DNA from: Bradyrhizobium sp. Ghvi
GTDB taxonomy: Bacteria > Pseudomonadota > Alphaproteobacteria > Rhizobiales > Xanthobacteraceae
Assembly (NCBI RefSeq): GCF_900115265.1
Contig: NZ_FOVU01000017.1
Span: 20,445-84,444, forward strand
Length of the DNA stretch: 64,000 nt
Direction of reading: 5' to 3'
In this document: positions 8,294 through 18,134 of the stretch, piece after piece
Numbering within the stretch: position 1 is the stretch's first letter
How the letters are laid out: each line of letters starts with the position of its first letter
Translations under genes and position numbers: made by a program
The notes under the pieces: generated by a model
What the model saw: only the letters and a program-made list of their open reading frames with translations
Databases searched by the model: none
What the model was told of the DNA's origin: nothing

Positions 8294-10246
8294 ATGATCC
8301 CTGTTTCCCTTCGTCGATCTTTCGCGGGCGCCCTGCTGCTGGCCGGGCTCCTCTCGGTTTTTCCGCTTCGGCCCGCAGCCGCCCAGGATGGCGGCGCCCT
8401 GCAGATCAATTGGGAGGTCCGCAACCGCTTCCGCCTCTTCCGGGAAGAGCGCGACTTCCTGCTGCATGTGGAGAATGCGCGCAACCGCAGCATCCTCGCA
8501 GCCGAACAGTCGCTGGAGCTCCAGAGCGAGGGCCGCGGCTGGGCTCGCAACATGGTCAACCGGCTCTGCATCGACCTCCAGGGTCGGGTCAACCAGCCCT
8601 GCACTCGCGACAACGTCAAAGAGAACTACATCACCCCGATCGACCACCCCATCACGGTGCGCCTGACCGGCGCGGTGCCGGTCGGCGCCATCTGCGCCTG
8701 GTCGTTCGACGACGGCGACGGACCGCAGACCTCGACCTTCGACTGCGCCGAGCCGATTAATCTGCGGGTGCGCTACGGCAAGCAGACGGTGGCGACCGTC
8801 GACGTCTCCTCCGGCTCCGATCCGAGCCAGCGCATCCAGACCGAGATCCAGGTTCGCGACATCTTCATTGCCGGCCTTGGCGACAGCATCGCCTCCGGCG
8901 AAGGCAATCCGGACAAGCCGCTGGCACTCTCCGACGAAGGCTTTTGCTTCCGCTCCTATCTCGGCACCGCAGGCGGACAGTATTACCGGCCGAGCCGCGC
9001 CGGCTTCAAGGGCGGCCGCGCCTGCGAGGCTCCGGATACGCTCGCCAACTGGCAGCGTCACAGCGCGCTCTGGTTCAACTCGCCCTGTCATCGTTCGCTC
9101 TACAGCTACCAAACCCGCACCGCGCTCGCGCTCGCGGTGCGCTACACCCATATCGCCGTCACCTATCTGCCGCTCGCCTGCACCGGCGCCAGCATCAGCG
9201 ACGGACTGCTAGGTTCGCAGCGCGCTCGCGAATGCCCGCCGGGCAAGTTCGGCGTCTGCAGCACCAGCGTGAACGCGCAGGTCGCCGAGCTGCGCGAAGC
9301 GCTCAGTGCCGCGAAGAAGCGACAGCCGGACCGCAACCTCGATCTCGTGCTGCTTTCGATCGGTGCCAACGACGTCTATTTCTCCGGCCTCGTCGCCGAC
9401 GTCATCGTCGATACCACCACCGAGCGTGCGCTATTCCGCCGCTCCGGCGTGATGGCGAGCGTCGACGATTCCCGTGACGCGCTACAGCGCGAACTGCCGC
9501 AGAATTTCGTCAAGCTACGCGAGGCGCTGAAGCCGCTGGTCGGCGGCGACCTCTCGCACGTCATCTACGTCTCCTATGCCAATCCGGCACTAGCCGACGG
9601 CGGCGTGCCCTGCCGCGGCGGCCGCGCCGGCTTCGACATCCATCCCGCCTTCAACGCCGATCCGCAGCGGCTCGCCCGCGTCTCGACCTTCGTCGACACC
9701 GAATTCCTGCCGCAGCTGAAGGGGCTCGCCACCTGTACACGCGGTGCGTTATGCCGCGATCCCGAGGCCGACCGCATGACCTTCGTCGATGCGCATCAGG
9801 CTGCGTTTGCCGATCATGGCTTCTGTGCCCATGCTGGCAGCGATCCCGAATTCGATCGCACCTGCTTTGCCGAGAATGGCCAGAGCTTCAACCCCGACAT
9901 CGTCAGCGCGGCAAGCCAGCCGATGTTGTGCGGCCGCGGCGCCTCCGAGTATCGCGCCTATCTGCCGCGCGCGCGCTGGATTCGCGACGCCAACGACAGC
10001 TATTTCGCGGCGATGACTTATCCGCAAGGCCTGCCGGCGGCGAGTCAGCCGACCGACATCCACGACGCGACCTGGGGCGTGCTCTCGGCCGTCTATGGTG
10101 GTGCCGTGCACCCCAGCGCCGAAGGTCACGCCGCGATGGCGGATGCGACGCTGCCTGCCGCCAGCACAGTGCTTGGCCTCGACGCCGTGCCGCCAAGCGT
10201 CACGCGCGGACTGTTGGCTCCGCTCCTGCCGGGTGCGCAGCGATAG
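8294..10246 (+). CDS. Exported SGNH/GDSL-family hydrolase
   Basis: This 650-residue protein has a clear signal peptide (MIPVSLRRSF then a hydrophobic core, cleavage after RPAAA near residue 29). The SGNH lipase/esterase blocks are all present: GLGDSIASGEG (nucleophile Ser near 198), SIGANDVYFSG (block III Asn) and VHPSAEGH (catalytic His near 606). The N-terminal 150 residues form a separate beta-rich region of unknown role, containing a PKD-like piece around GAICAWSFDDGDGPQTS. It should act in the periplasm or outside the cell on an ester or acetylated glycan. The start at 8294 is chosen because it begins the signal peptide; the upstream in-frame leader does not. Confidence 0.88.
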   Translation: MIPVSLRRSFAGALLLAGLLSVFPLRPAAAQDGGALQINWEVRNRFRLFREERDFLLHVENARNRSILAAEQSLELQSEGRGWARNMVNRLCIDLQGRVNQPCTRDNVKENYITPIDHPITVRLTGAVPVGAICAWSFDDGDGPQTSTFDCAEPINLRVRYGKQTVATVDVSSGSDPSQRIQTEIQVRDIFIAGLGDSIASGEGNPDKPLALSDEGFCFRSYLGTAGGQYYRPSRAGFKGGRACEAPDTLANWQRHSALWFNSPCHRSLYSYQTRTALALAVRYTHIAVTYLPLACTGASISDGLLGSQRARECPPGKFGVCSTSVNAQVAELREALSAAKKRQPDRNLDLVLLSIGANDVYFSGLVADVIVDTTTERALFRRSGVMASVDDSRDALQRELPQNFVKLREALKPLVGGDLSHVIYVSYANPALADGGVPCRGGRAGFDIHPAFNADPQRLARVSTFVDTEFLPQLKGLATCTRGALCRDPEADRMTFVDAHQAAFADHGFCAHAGSDPEFDRTCFAENGQSFNPDIVSAASQPMLCGRGASEYRAYLPRARWIRDANDSYFAAMTYPQGLPAASQPTDIHDATWGVLSAVYGGAVHPSAEGHAAMADATLPAASTVLGLDAVPPSVTRGLLAPLLPGAQR

Positions 10247-10406
10247 CCGGCGGCGCGGGAACCGGGCGCCGCTCGCTGGAAATTGATGGCGCTGCCGTCA
10301 ATTGAGTCCATTCTATTCAGGCCAGGTTCAGCCGACCGGCGCATGATGATGCACGCATCGTGTGATGCGGACATCCTCATGCAGCCCGAACCCGCCGGGA
10401 CCGATC

Positions 10407-11954
10407 GTGGATAGCAGAAGCGCATTTCGTCGGCTGCGCCGGTCCCGCCTCGCGGCGCTCCTGGCGCTCTCCACAGGCCTGATGCCGAACATCGCCCGTG
10501 CCGACGACCTCAACCCGCATGATCTCGCTTTGCTCGATCGGCTGACTTTCGGCGTGAGCACCTCGAGTGCCGCGCACATGCGCGGCATCGGTGCCGAGCG
10601 CTGGCTCCAGGAGCAGTTGCACCCGGCAGGCAATCCCGCATTGCCCGAAGCTGCCAAGGCGCAGATCGAAGCAATGCCCGACGTACACCGCTTCCCGTTC
10701 GACATTGCGGTCGCCTTCGAACAGCAATCCAGGAGCGCCAACCAGGTCGCCGATCTCGACCAGAAAAAGGCGGCGCAGCAGGTGTTTCAGCAGGCGATGA
10801 ACGATCGCGCCAGGCAGGCCGCGGCGCGCACCATCCTGCACGCGCTCTACGCGCCCGACCAGCTGCGCGAGCGCATGGTCTGGTTCTGGTTCAATCACTT
10901 CAACGTCCACCAGTACAAGTCGAATCTGCGCGTACTGGTCGGCGACTACGTCGATCACGCCATCCGGCCCAATTCGCTCGGCAAGTTTCGCGACCTGCTC
11001 GCGGCGACCGTGCATCACCCCGCGATGCTGCGCTACCTCGACAATGCCGACAACGCGGCTGGTCACCTGAACGAAAACTACGCCCGCGAGATCATGGAGC
11101 TGCACACCATGGGCGTCGGCTCCGGCTACACGCAGGCCGACGTCGAGGCGTTGGCGAAGATCCTCACCGGGGTGGGCATCGACACCCGGCCGGAAGATCC
11201 GAAACTCAAGCCGGAATTGCAGTCCCAGCTGGTGCGCGAGGGCGCCTTCGAATTCAATCCATCCCGTCACGACTACAGCGACAAGACCTTTCTCGGCCAC
11301 ACGATCAGAGGACGTGGGCTCGCCGAGGTCGATGAAGCCATCGACATCCTGGTCCATCATCCCGCGACCGCAAGCCATCTGTCGCGCAAGATCGCGACCT
11401 ACTTCGTCTCCGACAATCCGCCGGAAGTACTCGTGCAGCGGATGGCCCAGACATTCAAATCCACCGACGGCGACATCGCCTCGGTCCTCGCAACAATGAT
11501 CCATTCGAGCGAATTCGAGGCTGCGCTGAAGCCTGGCACGCGCTTCAAGGATCCGGTGCAATATGTGCTCTCGGCAGTCCGCCTCGCCTATGACGACAGG
11601 GTGATCTTGAATACCGCACCGATCCAGGGTTGGATCAATCGCCTGGGCGAAGGCCTGTTCAACCACGAGACGCCGGACGGCTATGCGCTGACGTCGGCGG
11701 CGTGGAACGGCCCCGGACAAATGATGGTTCGCTTCGAGATCGCACGTCAGATCGGATCGGGCTCGTCCGGCCTGTTCAAATCCGACGGTCCCAACCCGGT
11801 CGAACAGCCCGCGTTCCCGCTCCTGCAGAATGCGCTCTACTTCAACGGCCTTCGCAAGACTCTCGGCCCGGCGACGCTGGCATCGCTCGACCGGGCGATT
11901 TCACCGCAGGACTGGAACACGCTTTTCCTGTCATCACCGGAATTCATGCACTGA
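10407..11954 (+). CDS. Exported DUF1800 family protein
   Basis: The 515-residue product belongs to DUF1800: LLDRLTFGVS near the N-terminus, WFNHFNVHQ, LNENYAREIMELHTMGV and WNGPGQMM are all recognisable family segments. A GTG at 10407 is proposed as start because it gives a standard signal peptide (VDSRSAFRRLRRSRLAALL..., cleavage near NIARA/DD) and has GGGA seven bases upstream; a GTG/ATG pair at 10362/10365 is the alternative. It is followed 15 bases later by a DUF1501 gene, the usual partner. The biochemical role is not established. Confidence 0.88.
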   Translation: MDSRSAFRRLRRSRLAALLALSTGLMPNIARADDLNPHDLALLDRLTFGVSTSSAAHMRGIGAERWLQEQLHPAGNPALPEAAKAQIEAMPDVHRFPFDIAVAFEQQSRSANQVADLDQKKAAQQVFQQAMNDRARQAAARTILHALYAPDQLRERMVWFWFNHFNVHQYKSNLRVLVGDYVDHAIRPNSLGKFRDLLAATVHHPAMLRYLDNADNAAGHLNENYAREIMELHTMGVGSGYTQADVEALAKILTGVGIDTRPEDPKLKPELQSQLVREGAFEFNPSRHDYSDKTFLGHTIRGRGLAEVDEAIDILVHHPATASHLSRKIATYFVSDNPPEVLVQRMAQTFKSTDGDIASVLATMIHSSEFEAALKPGTRFKDPVQYVLSAVRLAYDDRVILNTAPIQGWINRLGEGLFNHETPDGYALTSAAWNGPGQMMVRFEIARQIGSGSSGLFKSDGPNPVEQPAFPLLQNALYFNGLRKTLGPATLASLDRAISPQDWNTLFLSSPEFMH

Positions 11955-11969
11955 GCCACGGAGATCGTC

Positions 11970-13163
11970 ATGAACCGCCGCGAGCTGATCAAGACCTTTG
12001 CCGCCCTCGCTCCGCTCACGGTGGCGGGCCGCGTCTGGGCTGCGCCGGCGACCGACGCGCGCATGCTGGTGGTGTTTTTGCGCGGCGCTTATGATGCGGC
12101 CAATGTCGTGGTACCGGTCTCGAGCGACTTTTACCGCACATCGCGGCCGACGCTCGCCATCGCCAAGCCCGACGTCGGCAATCCCAACGCCGCGCTCGCG
12201 CTCGACGCCGACTGGGGGTTGCATCCGGCTTTGCGCGACAGCATCTATCCGCTCTGGGCCAAGCGCGAGATCGCCTTCATTCCCTTCGCCGGCACCAGCG
12301 ACGATCTGACCCGAAGCCATTTCGAAACCCAGGACACGATCGAGCTCGGCCAGTCTGCCGGCGGCTCGCGCGACTATCGTTCGGGCTTCATGAGCCGTCT
12401 CGCCGCTGAGCTGACGCGCGTCAAGCCGATCGCCTTCACCGATCAGCTGCCGCTGATCTTCCGCGGCAAATCACAGGTGCCGAACACTGGAATCAACAAC
12501 GTCGCAAAGCCGGGCGTCGACGACCGCCAGGCCGATTTGATCAAGAGGATGTACGCGCAGTCCAGTCTCGCTTCCTCGGTATCGGAGGGCTTTCGCGTCC
12601 GCGACGACGTCTACCGATCGGTCTCCGAGGAGATGAATGCCGCCAATCGCGGCGCGGTCTCGCCGCGTGGCTTCGAATTGTCGGCGCGGCGCATCGGCCG
12701 CCTGATGCGCGAGCAGTTCAATCTCGGCTTCGTCGATGTCGGCGGCTGGGACACCCATGTCAACCAGGGCGCAGCCACCGGCTATCTCGCCGACCGGCTT
12801 GGTGAGCTCGGTCGCGCCCTCGTCGGCTTCTCCGAGGAAGTCGGGCCGGCCGCGTGGCGCGATACGGTGGTCGTCGTGATCTCGGAATTCGGCCGCACCT
12901 TCCGCGAGAACGGCGACCGCGGCACCGATCACGGTCATGGCAGCGTCTATTGGGTGCTCGGTGGCGGCATCAACGGCGGCCGTATCCTCGGCGAGCAGGT
13001 CAAGGTCGAGCAGCCGCATCTGTTCCAGAACCGCGACTATCCCGTGCTGACCGACTATCGCGCCCTGTTTGCCGATCTGTTCGGTCATGTCTTCGGCCTT
13101 GGTAACGAGAGCCTCCAGCGCATCTTCACCGGCGTGCATCCGACGAACCTGGCATTGGTCTAG
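11970..13163 (+). CDS. DUF1501 family protein, Tat-like export signal
   Basis: This 397-residue protein is a DUF1501 member (sulfatase/alkaline-phosphatase-like fold). It starts MNRRELIKTFAALAP, a twin-arginine-like signal ending near VWAAP. The family motifs GGWDTHVNQG and EFGRTFRENGDRGTDHGHGS, which supply the predicted metal ligands, are intact. GGAG lies ahead of the ATG. It overlaps functionally with the preceding DUF1800 gene, and this pair recurs across many proteobacteria and planctomycetes, suggesting one exported system. The substrate is unknown. Confidence 0.92.
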   Translation: MNRRELIKTFAALAPLTVAGRVWAAPATDARMLVVFLRGAYDAANVVVPVSSDFYRTSRPTLAIAKPDVGNPNAALALDADWGLHPALRDSIYPLWAKREIAFIPFAGTSDDLTRSHFETQDTIELGQSAGGSRDYRSGFMSRLAAELTRVKPIAFTDQLPLIFRGKSQVPNTGINNVAKPGVDDRQADLIKRMYAQSSLASSVSEGFRVRDDVYRSVSEEMNAANRGAVSPRGFELSARRIGRLMREQFNLGFVDVGGWDTHVNQGAATGYLADRLGELGRALVGFSEEVGPAAWRDTVVVVISEFGRTFRENGDRGTDHGHGSVYWVLGGGINGGRILGEQVKVEQPHLFQNRDYPVLTDYRALFADLFGHVFGLGNESLQRIFTGVHPTNLALV

Positions 13164-13296
13164 CTGCCAGCGCCTCCTCTTGCCGTTCCATCAATTCAAA
13201 AACGGCATCAATCGATACCCCCTTCAACTTGGACACTTTCCCGCGCGCGCCTCTAGGAGTCGCCTTGAGGAAACATTCGACTTGAGGAGGCGCATG

Positions 13297-14637
13297 ATGA
13301 GCGCAGTGGTGTCCGCGGCGGACGTGAGGAGGTCTCGCGTCAGGCTGTTCATCGTGACCATGTTGTTCCTGGTCACGACAGTCAATTATGCCGACCGCGC
13401 CACGCTGTCGATTGCCGGCTCCGCCCTCTCCAAGGAACTCCATCTCGATCCCGTCGCGATGGGCTGGATCTTCTCGGCCTTCGGCTGGTCCTACGTCGTC
13501 GCGCAGGTACCGGGCGGCTGGCTGCTCGACCGCTACGGCTCGCGCCTCGTCTACGCCTTCAGCATCATCGTCTGGTCGCTGTTCACGATGATGCAAGGCT
13601 GGGTCGGCTTCTTCAGCGCCGGCGCTGCGGTCGCCGTGCTGTTCGCGCTTCGCCTGCTGGTGGGCGTCGCGGAAGCACCCTCCTTTCCCGCCAACGCCCG
13701 CATCGTCGCGGCCTGGTTTCCGGGCAATGAGCGCGGCACCGCGTCAGCCTTCTTCAATTCGGGGCAGTATTTCGCCACCGTGATCTTCGCGCCGCTGATG
13801 GGCTGGATCGCGCATGATTACGGCTGGCGTTACGTGTTCTTCGTGATGGGCGGGCTCGGCGTGGTGATGGGCTTCGCCTGGATCAAGACTGTCTACGGGC
13901 CGAAAGAACATCCTTCGATCAACGAAGCCGAGTTCGATTACATCAAGGACGGCGGCGCGCTGGTCGATCTCGACGCGCCGAAGGACGAGCGCGCGCCGGA
14001 CTCCGGTCCGAAATGGGAGCACATCCGCCAGCTGCTCTCCAACCGGATGATGCTCGGCGTCTATCTCGGCCAGTACTGCATCAACACGCTGACCTACTTC
14101 TTCCTGACCTGGTTCCCGGTGTACCTGGTCAAGGAGCGCGGCCTCTCGATCCTGCAAGCCGGCTTCGTCGCGACGCTGCCGGCGCTGTGCGGTTTCATTG
14201 GCGGGGTGCTCGGCGGTATCATCTCCGACGCCATCCTGCGCAGGACCGGCTCACTGACCATGGCACGCAAGATCCCGATCGTCGGCGGCATGCTGCTGTC
14301 GATGTCGATCATCGCCTGCAACTATGTCGACGGCCGGGCGCTGGTGGTGGGCTTCATGGCGCTCGCCTTCTTCGGCAAGGGCATCGGCGCGCTCGGCTGG
14401 GCGGTCGTCTCCGACACCTCGCCCAAGGAGGCCGGCGGCGTGTCGGGCGGCCTGTTCAACTCCTTCGGCAACCTCTCCTCGATCACCACGCCGATCGTGA
14501 TCGGCTACATCGTGGCCGCGACGGGCTCCTTCAACGGCGCGCTGGTATTCGTCGGCTTCAACGCGCTGGTGGCGGCATTCGCCTATCTCGTGGTGGTCGG
14601 CAAGATCGAGCGGGTGGTGCTCAAACGTTCCTCCTGA
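13297..14637 (+). CDS. gudP: MFS aldarate (D-glucarate/galactarate) transporter
   Basis: This 446-residue, 12-helix transporter belongs to the anion:cation symporter branch of the MFS (GudP/GarP/ExuT). NYADRATLSIAG in helix 1 and GWLLDRYGSRLVY after helix 2 are diagnostic, and SFPANARIVAAWFPGNERGTASAFFNSGQYF matches the family's helix 4-5 region. AGGAGG lies six bases before the chosen ATG; another ATG three bases earlier is too close to it. It opens the glucarate/galactarate cluster and is the presumed importer. A terminator hairpin follows. The exact substrate is inferred from context. Confidence 0.85.
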   Translation: MSAVVSAADVRRSRVRLFIVTMLFLVTTVNYADRATLSIAGSALSKELHLDPVAMGWIFSAFGWSYVVAQVPGGWLLDRYGSRLVYAFSIIVWSLFTMMQGWVGFFSAGAAVAVLFALRLLVGVAEAPSFPANARIVAAWFPGNERGTASAFFNSGQYFATVIFAPLMGWIAHDYGWRYVFFVMGGLGVVMGFAWIKTVYGPKEHPSINEAEFDYIKDGGALVDLDAPKDERAPDSGPKWEHIRQLLSNRMMLGVYLGQYCINTLTYFFLTWFPVYLVKERGLSILQAGFVATLPALCGFIGGVLGGIISDAILRRTGSLTMARKIPIVGGMLLSMSIIACNYVDGRALVVGFMALAFFGKGIGALGWAVVSDTSPKEAGGVSGGLFNSFGNLSSITTPIVIGYIVAATGSFNGALVFVGFNALVAAFAYLVVVGKIERVVLKRSS

Positions 14638-14668
14638 GGGCTCCCGCGGGAGCTGACCAGGTAACTCA

Positions 14669-14700
14669 ACGGCGGCTCCCAAGGCCGCCGTCTTTGTTTT
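14669..14700 (+). terminator. Rho-independent terminator after the aldarate transporter
   Basis: ACGGCGGC and GCCGCCGT form a stem around a 7-base loop, followed by CTTTGTTTT. It separates the transporter transcript from the LysR gene about 60 bases downstream. Confidence 0.8.
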
Positions 14701-14733
14701 GGGGATTATCGATGCTAGAAGTGCCAGAGAAAC

Positions 14734-14751
14734 GCCTTATCCATCTAAGGC
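14734..14751 (+). promoter_or_regulatory. Inverted repeat overlapping the LysR ribosome binding site
   Basis: GCCTTA-N6-TAAGGC is a perfect inverted repeat ending nine bases before the regulator's ATG, and its right arm contains the AAGG ribosome binding site. It could be an autoregulatory operator or an RNA hairpin hiding the site. This is inference from position and symmetry only. Confidence 0.4.
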
Positions 14752-14759
14752 ATGTATCG

Positions 14760-15665
14760 ATGTTCGACCTCAACCAGCTCCGCTGTTTCGTCACGGTGGC
14801 GGAGGAACTGCATTTCGGCCGCGCCGCCGCACGGCTGAACATGACCCAGCCGCCGCTATCCCGGCAGATTCAGGTGCTCGAGCATATCATCGACGCGCCT
14901 TTGCTGGAGCGCACCAGCCGCTCGGTGCGGCTGACCCCGGCCGGGCGTAGTTTCCTGCCCGAGGCCCGCCGTATCCTGAAGCTCGCGGAAAGCGCATCGC
15001 AGGTGGCCCGCCGTATCGCACTCGGCAAGACCGGCTCGCTCAAGATCGGCTTTACGGCCGCCGCCGCCTACGGTTTCCTGCCCGAGCTGGTCGCGGCCTG
15101 CCGCGCCAAGCTGCCGGAGGTCGACTTCTCGCTGAAGGAGATGGTCTCCGGCGATCAGTTCGAGGCGCTCACCTCGGGCCAGATCGATGCCGGCCTGCTG
15201 CGGCCGCCGATCGCGCGTCCCGAAGTTGCCAGCCGCCGGGTCGTCGCCGAGCCCCTGCTCGCCGCTATCCCGAAAAAGCATCCGCTGGCGAACGCGGAAA
15301 GCATCACCGTCAAGGACTTCGACGGCCAGCCCTTCGTGATGTATTCGCCCTATGAGAGCCGCTACTTTCACGATCTGCTGGTGGCGCTGTTCACCCGCGC
15401 CGACATCCTGCCGCGCTATGTCCAGCATCTCAGCCAGATCCACTCGATCCTGGCGATGGTGCGCGCCGGCCTTGGCCTTGCCATCGTGCCGGCCGCGGCC
15501 GCCGGCCTGAAGATCTCCGACGTTCGGCTCCGCCCGCTCAAGCTGCGCACGCGTGTTCCGGCCGAGCTGTTCATGGTGTGGCGCCGCGACGACGAGAATC
15601 CCTTGCTCGCCGCGTTGGTCAAAATCGCCAGCGAATTGTCCTCGGCGGAGGTGATTGAGGATTGA
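14760..15665 (+). CDS. LysR-family transcriptional regulator of the aldarate cluster
   Basis: This 301-residue LysR protein starts MFDLNQLRCFVTVAEELHFG, with the winged helix-turn-helix over residues 1-60 (AAARLNMTQPPLSRQIQVLE) and a periplasmic-binding-like effector domain from about 90 to 295. The start at 14760 puts the family's conserved N-terminus first and has AAGG nine bases upstream; a longer in-frame ATG at 14712, preceded by GGGGA, would add 16 residues. It lies between transporter and catabolic genes on the same strand, so it probably activates this operon in response to an aldarate or pathway intermediate. Confidence 0.92.
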   Translation: MFDLNQLRCFVTVAEELHFGRAAARLNMTQPPLSRQIQVLEHIIDAPLLERTSRSVRLTPAGRSFLPEARRILKLAESASQVARRIALGKTGSLKIGFTAAAAYGFLPELVAACRAKLPEVDFSLKEMVSGDQFEALTSGQIDAGLLRPPIARPEVASRRVVAEPLLAAIPKKHPLANAESITVKDFDGQPFVMYSPYESRYFHDLLVALFTRADILPRYVQHLSQIHSILAMVRAGLGLAIVPAAAAGLKISDVRLRPLKLRTRVPAELFMVWRRDDENPLLAALVKIASELSSAEVIED

Positions 15666-15795
15666 TGCTCAATCCGCATCGATCGATATAGGCTTTGGCT
15701 TGGACGCGCATCGAACAGCCCCCTAAACAGCAGCGCATGGACGCGCGACCCGCATTGCGTCCCCGACACACACACGAGAGCAGGGAGCAGCGCCC

Positions 15796-16740
15796 ATGAG
15801 CAAAATGACCCCGCAGGAAATGGCCCAGAAGATCGGATCGGGCCTCCTGTCCTTCCCCGTCACGCCGTTCAAGGCCGACTACTCCTTCGATGAGGCGACC
15901 TATCGCGCCAACATGGATTGGCTGTGCGGCTATGACGTCGCCGGCCTGTTCGCCGCCGGCGGCACCGGCGAATTCTTCTCGCTGACCCCGACGGAAGTCC
16001 CCGAAGTGGTCAAGGTCGCCGTCGACGAGACCAAGGGCCGCGTGCCCGTGCTCGCCGGTACCGGCTATGGCACCGCGATCGCCCGCGAGATCGCTGTTGG
16101 TGCGGAAAAGGCCGGCGCGGACGGTCTGTTGCTGCTGCCGCCCTACCTCACCCATTCCGAGCAGGAAGGCCTCGCCGCTCACGTCGAGGCCGTCTGCGCC
16201 TCCGTGAAAATCGGCGTCATCGTCTATAACCGCGACAACGCCATTCTGCAGCCCGACACGCTCGCCCGCCTCGCGGAGCGCTGCCCGAACCTGGTCGGCT
16301 ACAAGGACGGCATCGGCGACATCGAGCTGATGACGCGCGTCTACACCAAGCTCGGCGACCGCCTGACCTATGTCGGCGGCCTGCCGACCGCGGAGACTTT
16401 CGCTCTGCCCTATCTCGATATGGGCGTGACGACCTATTCCTCTGCCGTGTTCAACTTCGTGCCGGAATTCGCCACCAATTTTTACGCTGCTGTGCGCAGG
16501 CGCGACCATGCGACGATCCATGCCGGGCTGAAGGATTTCATCCTGCCGCTGATCGCGATCCGCAACCGCAAGAAGGGCTACGCGGTCTCGATCATCAAGG
16601 CCGGCATGAAGGTCATCGGCCGCGACTCCGGCCCGGTCCGTCCGCCGCTGACCGATCTCACCGAGCAGGAGATTGCGGAACTGACCGCGCTGGTGAAAAA
16701 TCTGCCCGCCATCCGATCGTCACAACAGGCTGCTGAATAA
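15796..16740 (+). CDS. kdgD: 5-dehydro-4-deoxyglucarate dehydratase
   Basis: This 314-residue enzyme belongs to the DapA-like class I aldolase family. It dehydrates and decarboxylates 5-dehydro-4-deoxy-D-glucarate to 2-oxoglutarate semialdehyde (EC 4.2.1.41). The Schiff-base lysine is in VGYKDGIGD (K170), the partner tyrosine in VIVYNRDN, and the opening SFPVTPF and GGTGEFFSLT match KdgD. AGGGAG lies eight bases before the ATG. It is followed 25 bases later by gudD and lies upstream of the semialdehyde dehydrogenase, so three consecutive pathway steps are co-transcribed. Confidence 0.95.
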   Translation: MSKMTPQEMAQKIGSGLLSFPVTPFKADYSFDEATYRANMDWLCGYDVAGLFAAGGTGEFFSLTPTEVPEVVKVAVDETKGRVPVLAGTGYGTAIAREIAVGAEKAGADGLLLLPPYLTHSEQEGLAAHVEAVCASVKIGVIVYNRDNAILQPDTLARLAERCPNLVGYKDGIGDIELMTRVYTKLGDRLTYVGGLPTAETFALPYLDMGVTTYSSAVFNFVPEFATNFYAAVRRRDHATIHAGLKDFILPLIAIRNRKKGYAVSIIKAGMKVIGRDSGPVRPPLTDLTEQEIAELTALVKNLPAIRSSQQAAE

Positions 16741-16765
16741 CAAACGACAACAGGAGGAGTGGGCG

Positions 16766-18109
16766 ATGGCCCGGACAGATATTTCTGGCGCACCGGTCGT
16801 CACAGCGATGCAGGTGATCCCGGTCGCGGGCCGCGACAGCATGCTCCTCAATCTGAGCGGCGCGCACGCGCCGTTCTTCACCCGCAATCTCGTCATCCTC
16901 ACCGACAATGCCGGCCACACCGGCGTCGGCGAGGTGCCGGGTGGGCAAAAGATCTGGCAGACGCTTCAGGACGCCAGGGATCTCGTGATCGGCAAGACCG
17001 TCGGCGCGATGAACAACATCCTCGCCGATATCAGGACCACCTTCGCCGACCGTGACGCCGGCGGCCGCGGCAAGCAGACATTCGACCTGCGCGTGATGAT
17101 CCACGCGGTCACTGCAATCGAATCCGCCCTCCTCGACCTGCTCGGCCAGCATCTCGATTTGCCCGTCGCAGCGCTGCTCGGCGAAGGCCAGCAGCGCAAA
17201 AGCGTCGAGACGCTCGGCTATCTCTTCTTCGTCGGCGACCGGCGTAAGAGCAAGCTCGACTACGTCACGGGCGAGACCGGCAAGGCGGAGTGGTTCAACC
17301 TCCGTCATCAGGAGGCGATGACGCCGGAGACGGTGGTGCGGCTCGCGGAAGCCACCCACGACCATTACGGCTTCGCCGACTTCAAGCTGAAGGGCGGCGT
17401 CCTGCGCGGCGAGCAGGAGATCGAGGCCGTCACCGCGATCGCGAAACGCTTTCCCAACGCCCGCGTCACCCTGGACCCGAACGGCGCCTGGTCACTCGAC
17501 GAGGCCATCAGCCTCTGCAAGAACATGCACGGCATCCTCGCCTATGCCGAGGACCCCTGCGGCGCCGAAGCCGGCTTCTCCGGCCGCGAGATCATGGCCG
17601 AGTTCCGCCGCGCCACCGGCCTGCCCACCGCGACCAACATGATCGCCACCGACTGGCGGCAGCTCTCCCATGCGTTGCGTCTCGGAGCGGTGGACATTCC
17701 GCTGGCCGACCCCCATTTCTGGACCATGCAGGGATCGGTGCGCGTCGCCCAGACCTGCCGCGACAACGGCCTGACCTGGGGCTCGCACTCCAACAACCAC
17801 TTTGACATTTCGCTCGCCATGTTCACCCATGTCGGCGCGGCCGCTCCCGGCAAGGTCACCGCGATCGACACACACTGGATCTGGCAGGACGGCCAGGCAC
17901 TCACCAAGGAGCCGCTCCAGATCAAGGGCGGCAAGATCGCGGTCCCGGATCGTCCGGGCCTCGGCATCGACATCGATCGCGCGGCCATTGAGGCCGCGCA
18001 TGAGCTCTACAAGAAGCATGGACTTGGCGCCCGAGATGACGCTATCGCCATGCAGGACCTGATCCCCGGCTGGACCTTCGACGACAAGCGGCCCTGCCTC
18101 GTTCGGTAA
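16766..18109 (+). CDS. gudD: Glucarate dehydratase
   Basis: This 447-residue enolase-superfamily enzyme dehydrates D-glucarate to 5-dehydro-4-deoxyglucarate (EC 4.2.1.40). The catalytic pair K207/K209 is in DFKLKGG; metal-binding positions are in TLDPNGAW, AEDPCG and TNMIATDW; the catalytic histidine is H341 in GSHSNNHFD. Length and motif order match E. coli GudD. AGGAGG precedes the ATG. It sits between kdgD and the dehydrogenase gene in one apparent operon, with 10-25 base gaps. Confidence 0.95.
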   Translation: MARTDISGAPVVTAMQVIPVAGRDSMLLNLSGAHAPFFTRNLVILTDNAGHTGVGEVPGGQKIWQTLQDARDLVIGKTVGAMNNILADIRTTFADRDAGGRGKQTFDLRVMIHAVTAIESALLDLLGQHLDLPVAALLGEGQQRKSVETLGYLFFVGDRRKSKLDYVTGETGKAEWFNLRHQEAMTPETVVRLAEATHDHYGFADFKLKGGVLRGEQEIEAVTAIAKRFPNARVTLDPNGAWSLDEAISLCKNMHGILAYAEDPCGAEAGFSGREIMAEFRRATGLPTATNMIATDWRQLSHALRLGAVDIPLADPHFWTMQGSVRVAQTCRDNGLTWGSHSNNHFDISLAMFTHVGAAAPGKVTAIDTHWIWQDGQALTKEPLQIKGGKIAVPDRPGLGIDIDRAAIEAAHELYKKHGLGARDDAIAMQDLIPGWTFDDKRPCLVR

Positions 18110-18134
18110 GAAACCTTCCTTGGAGGAAAAAGAG

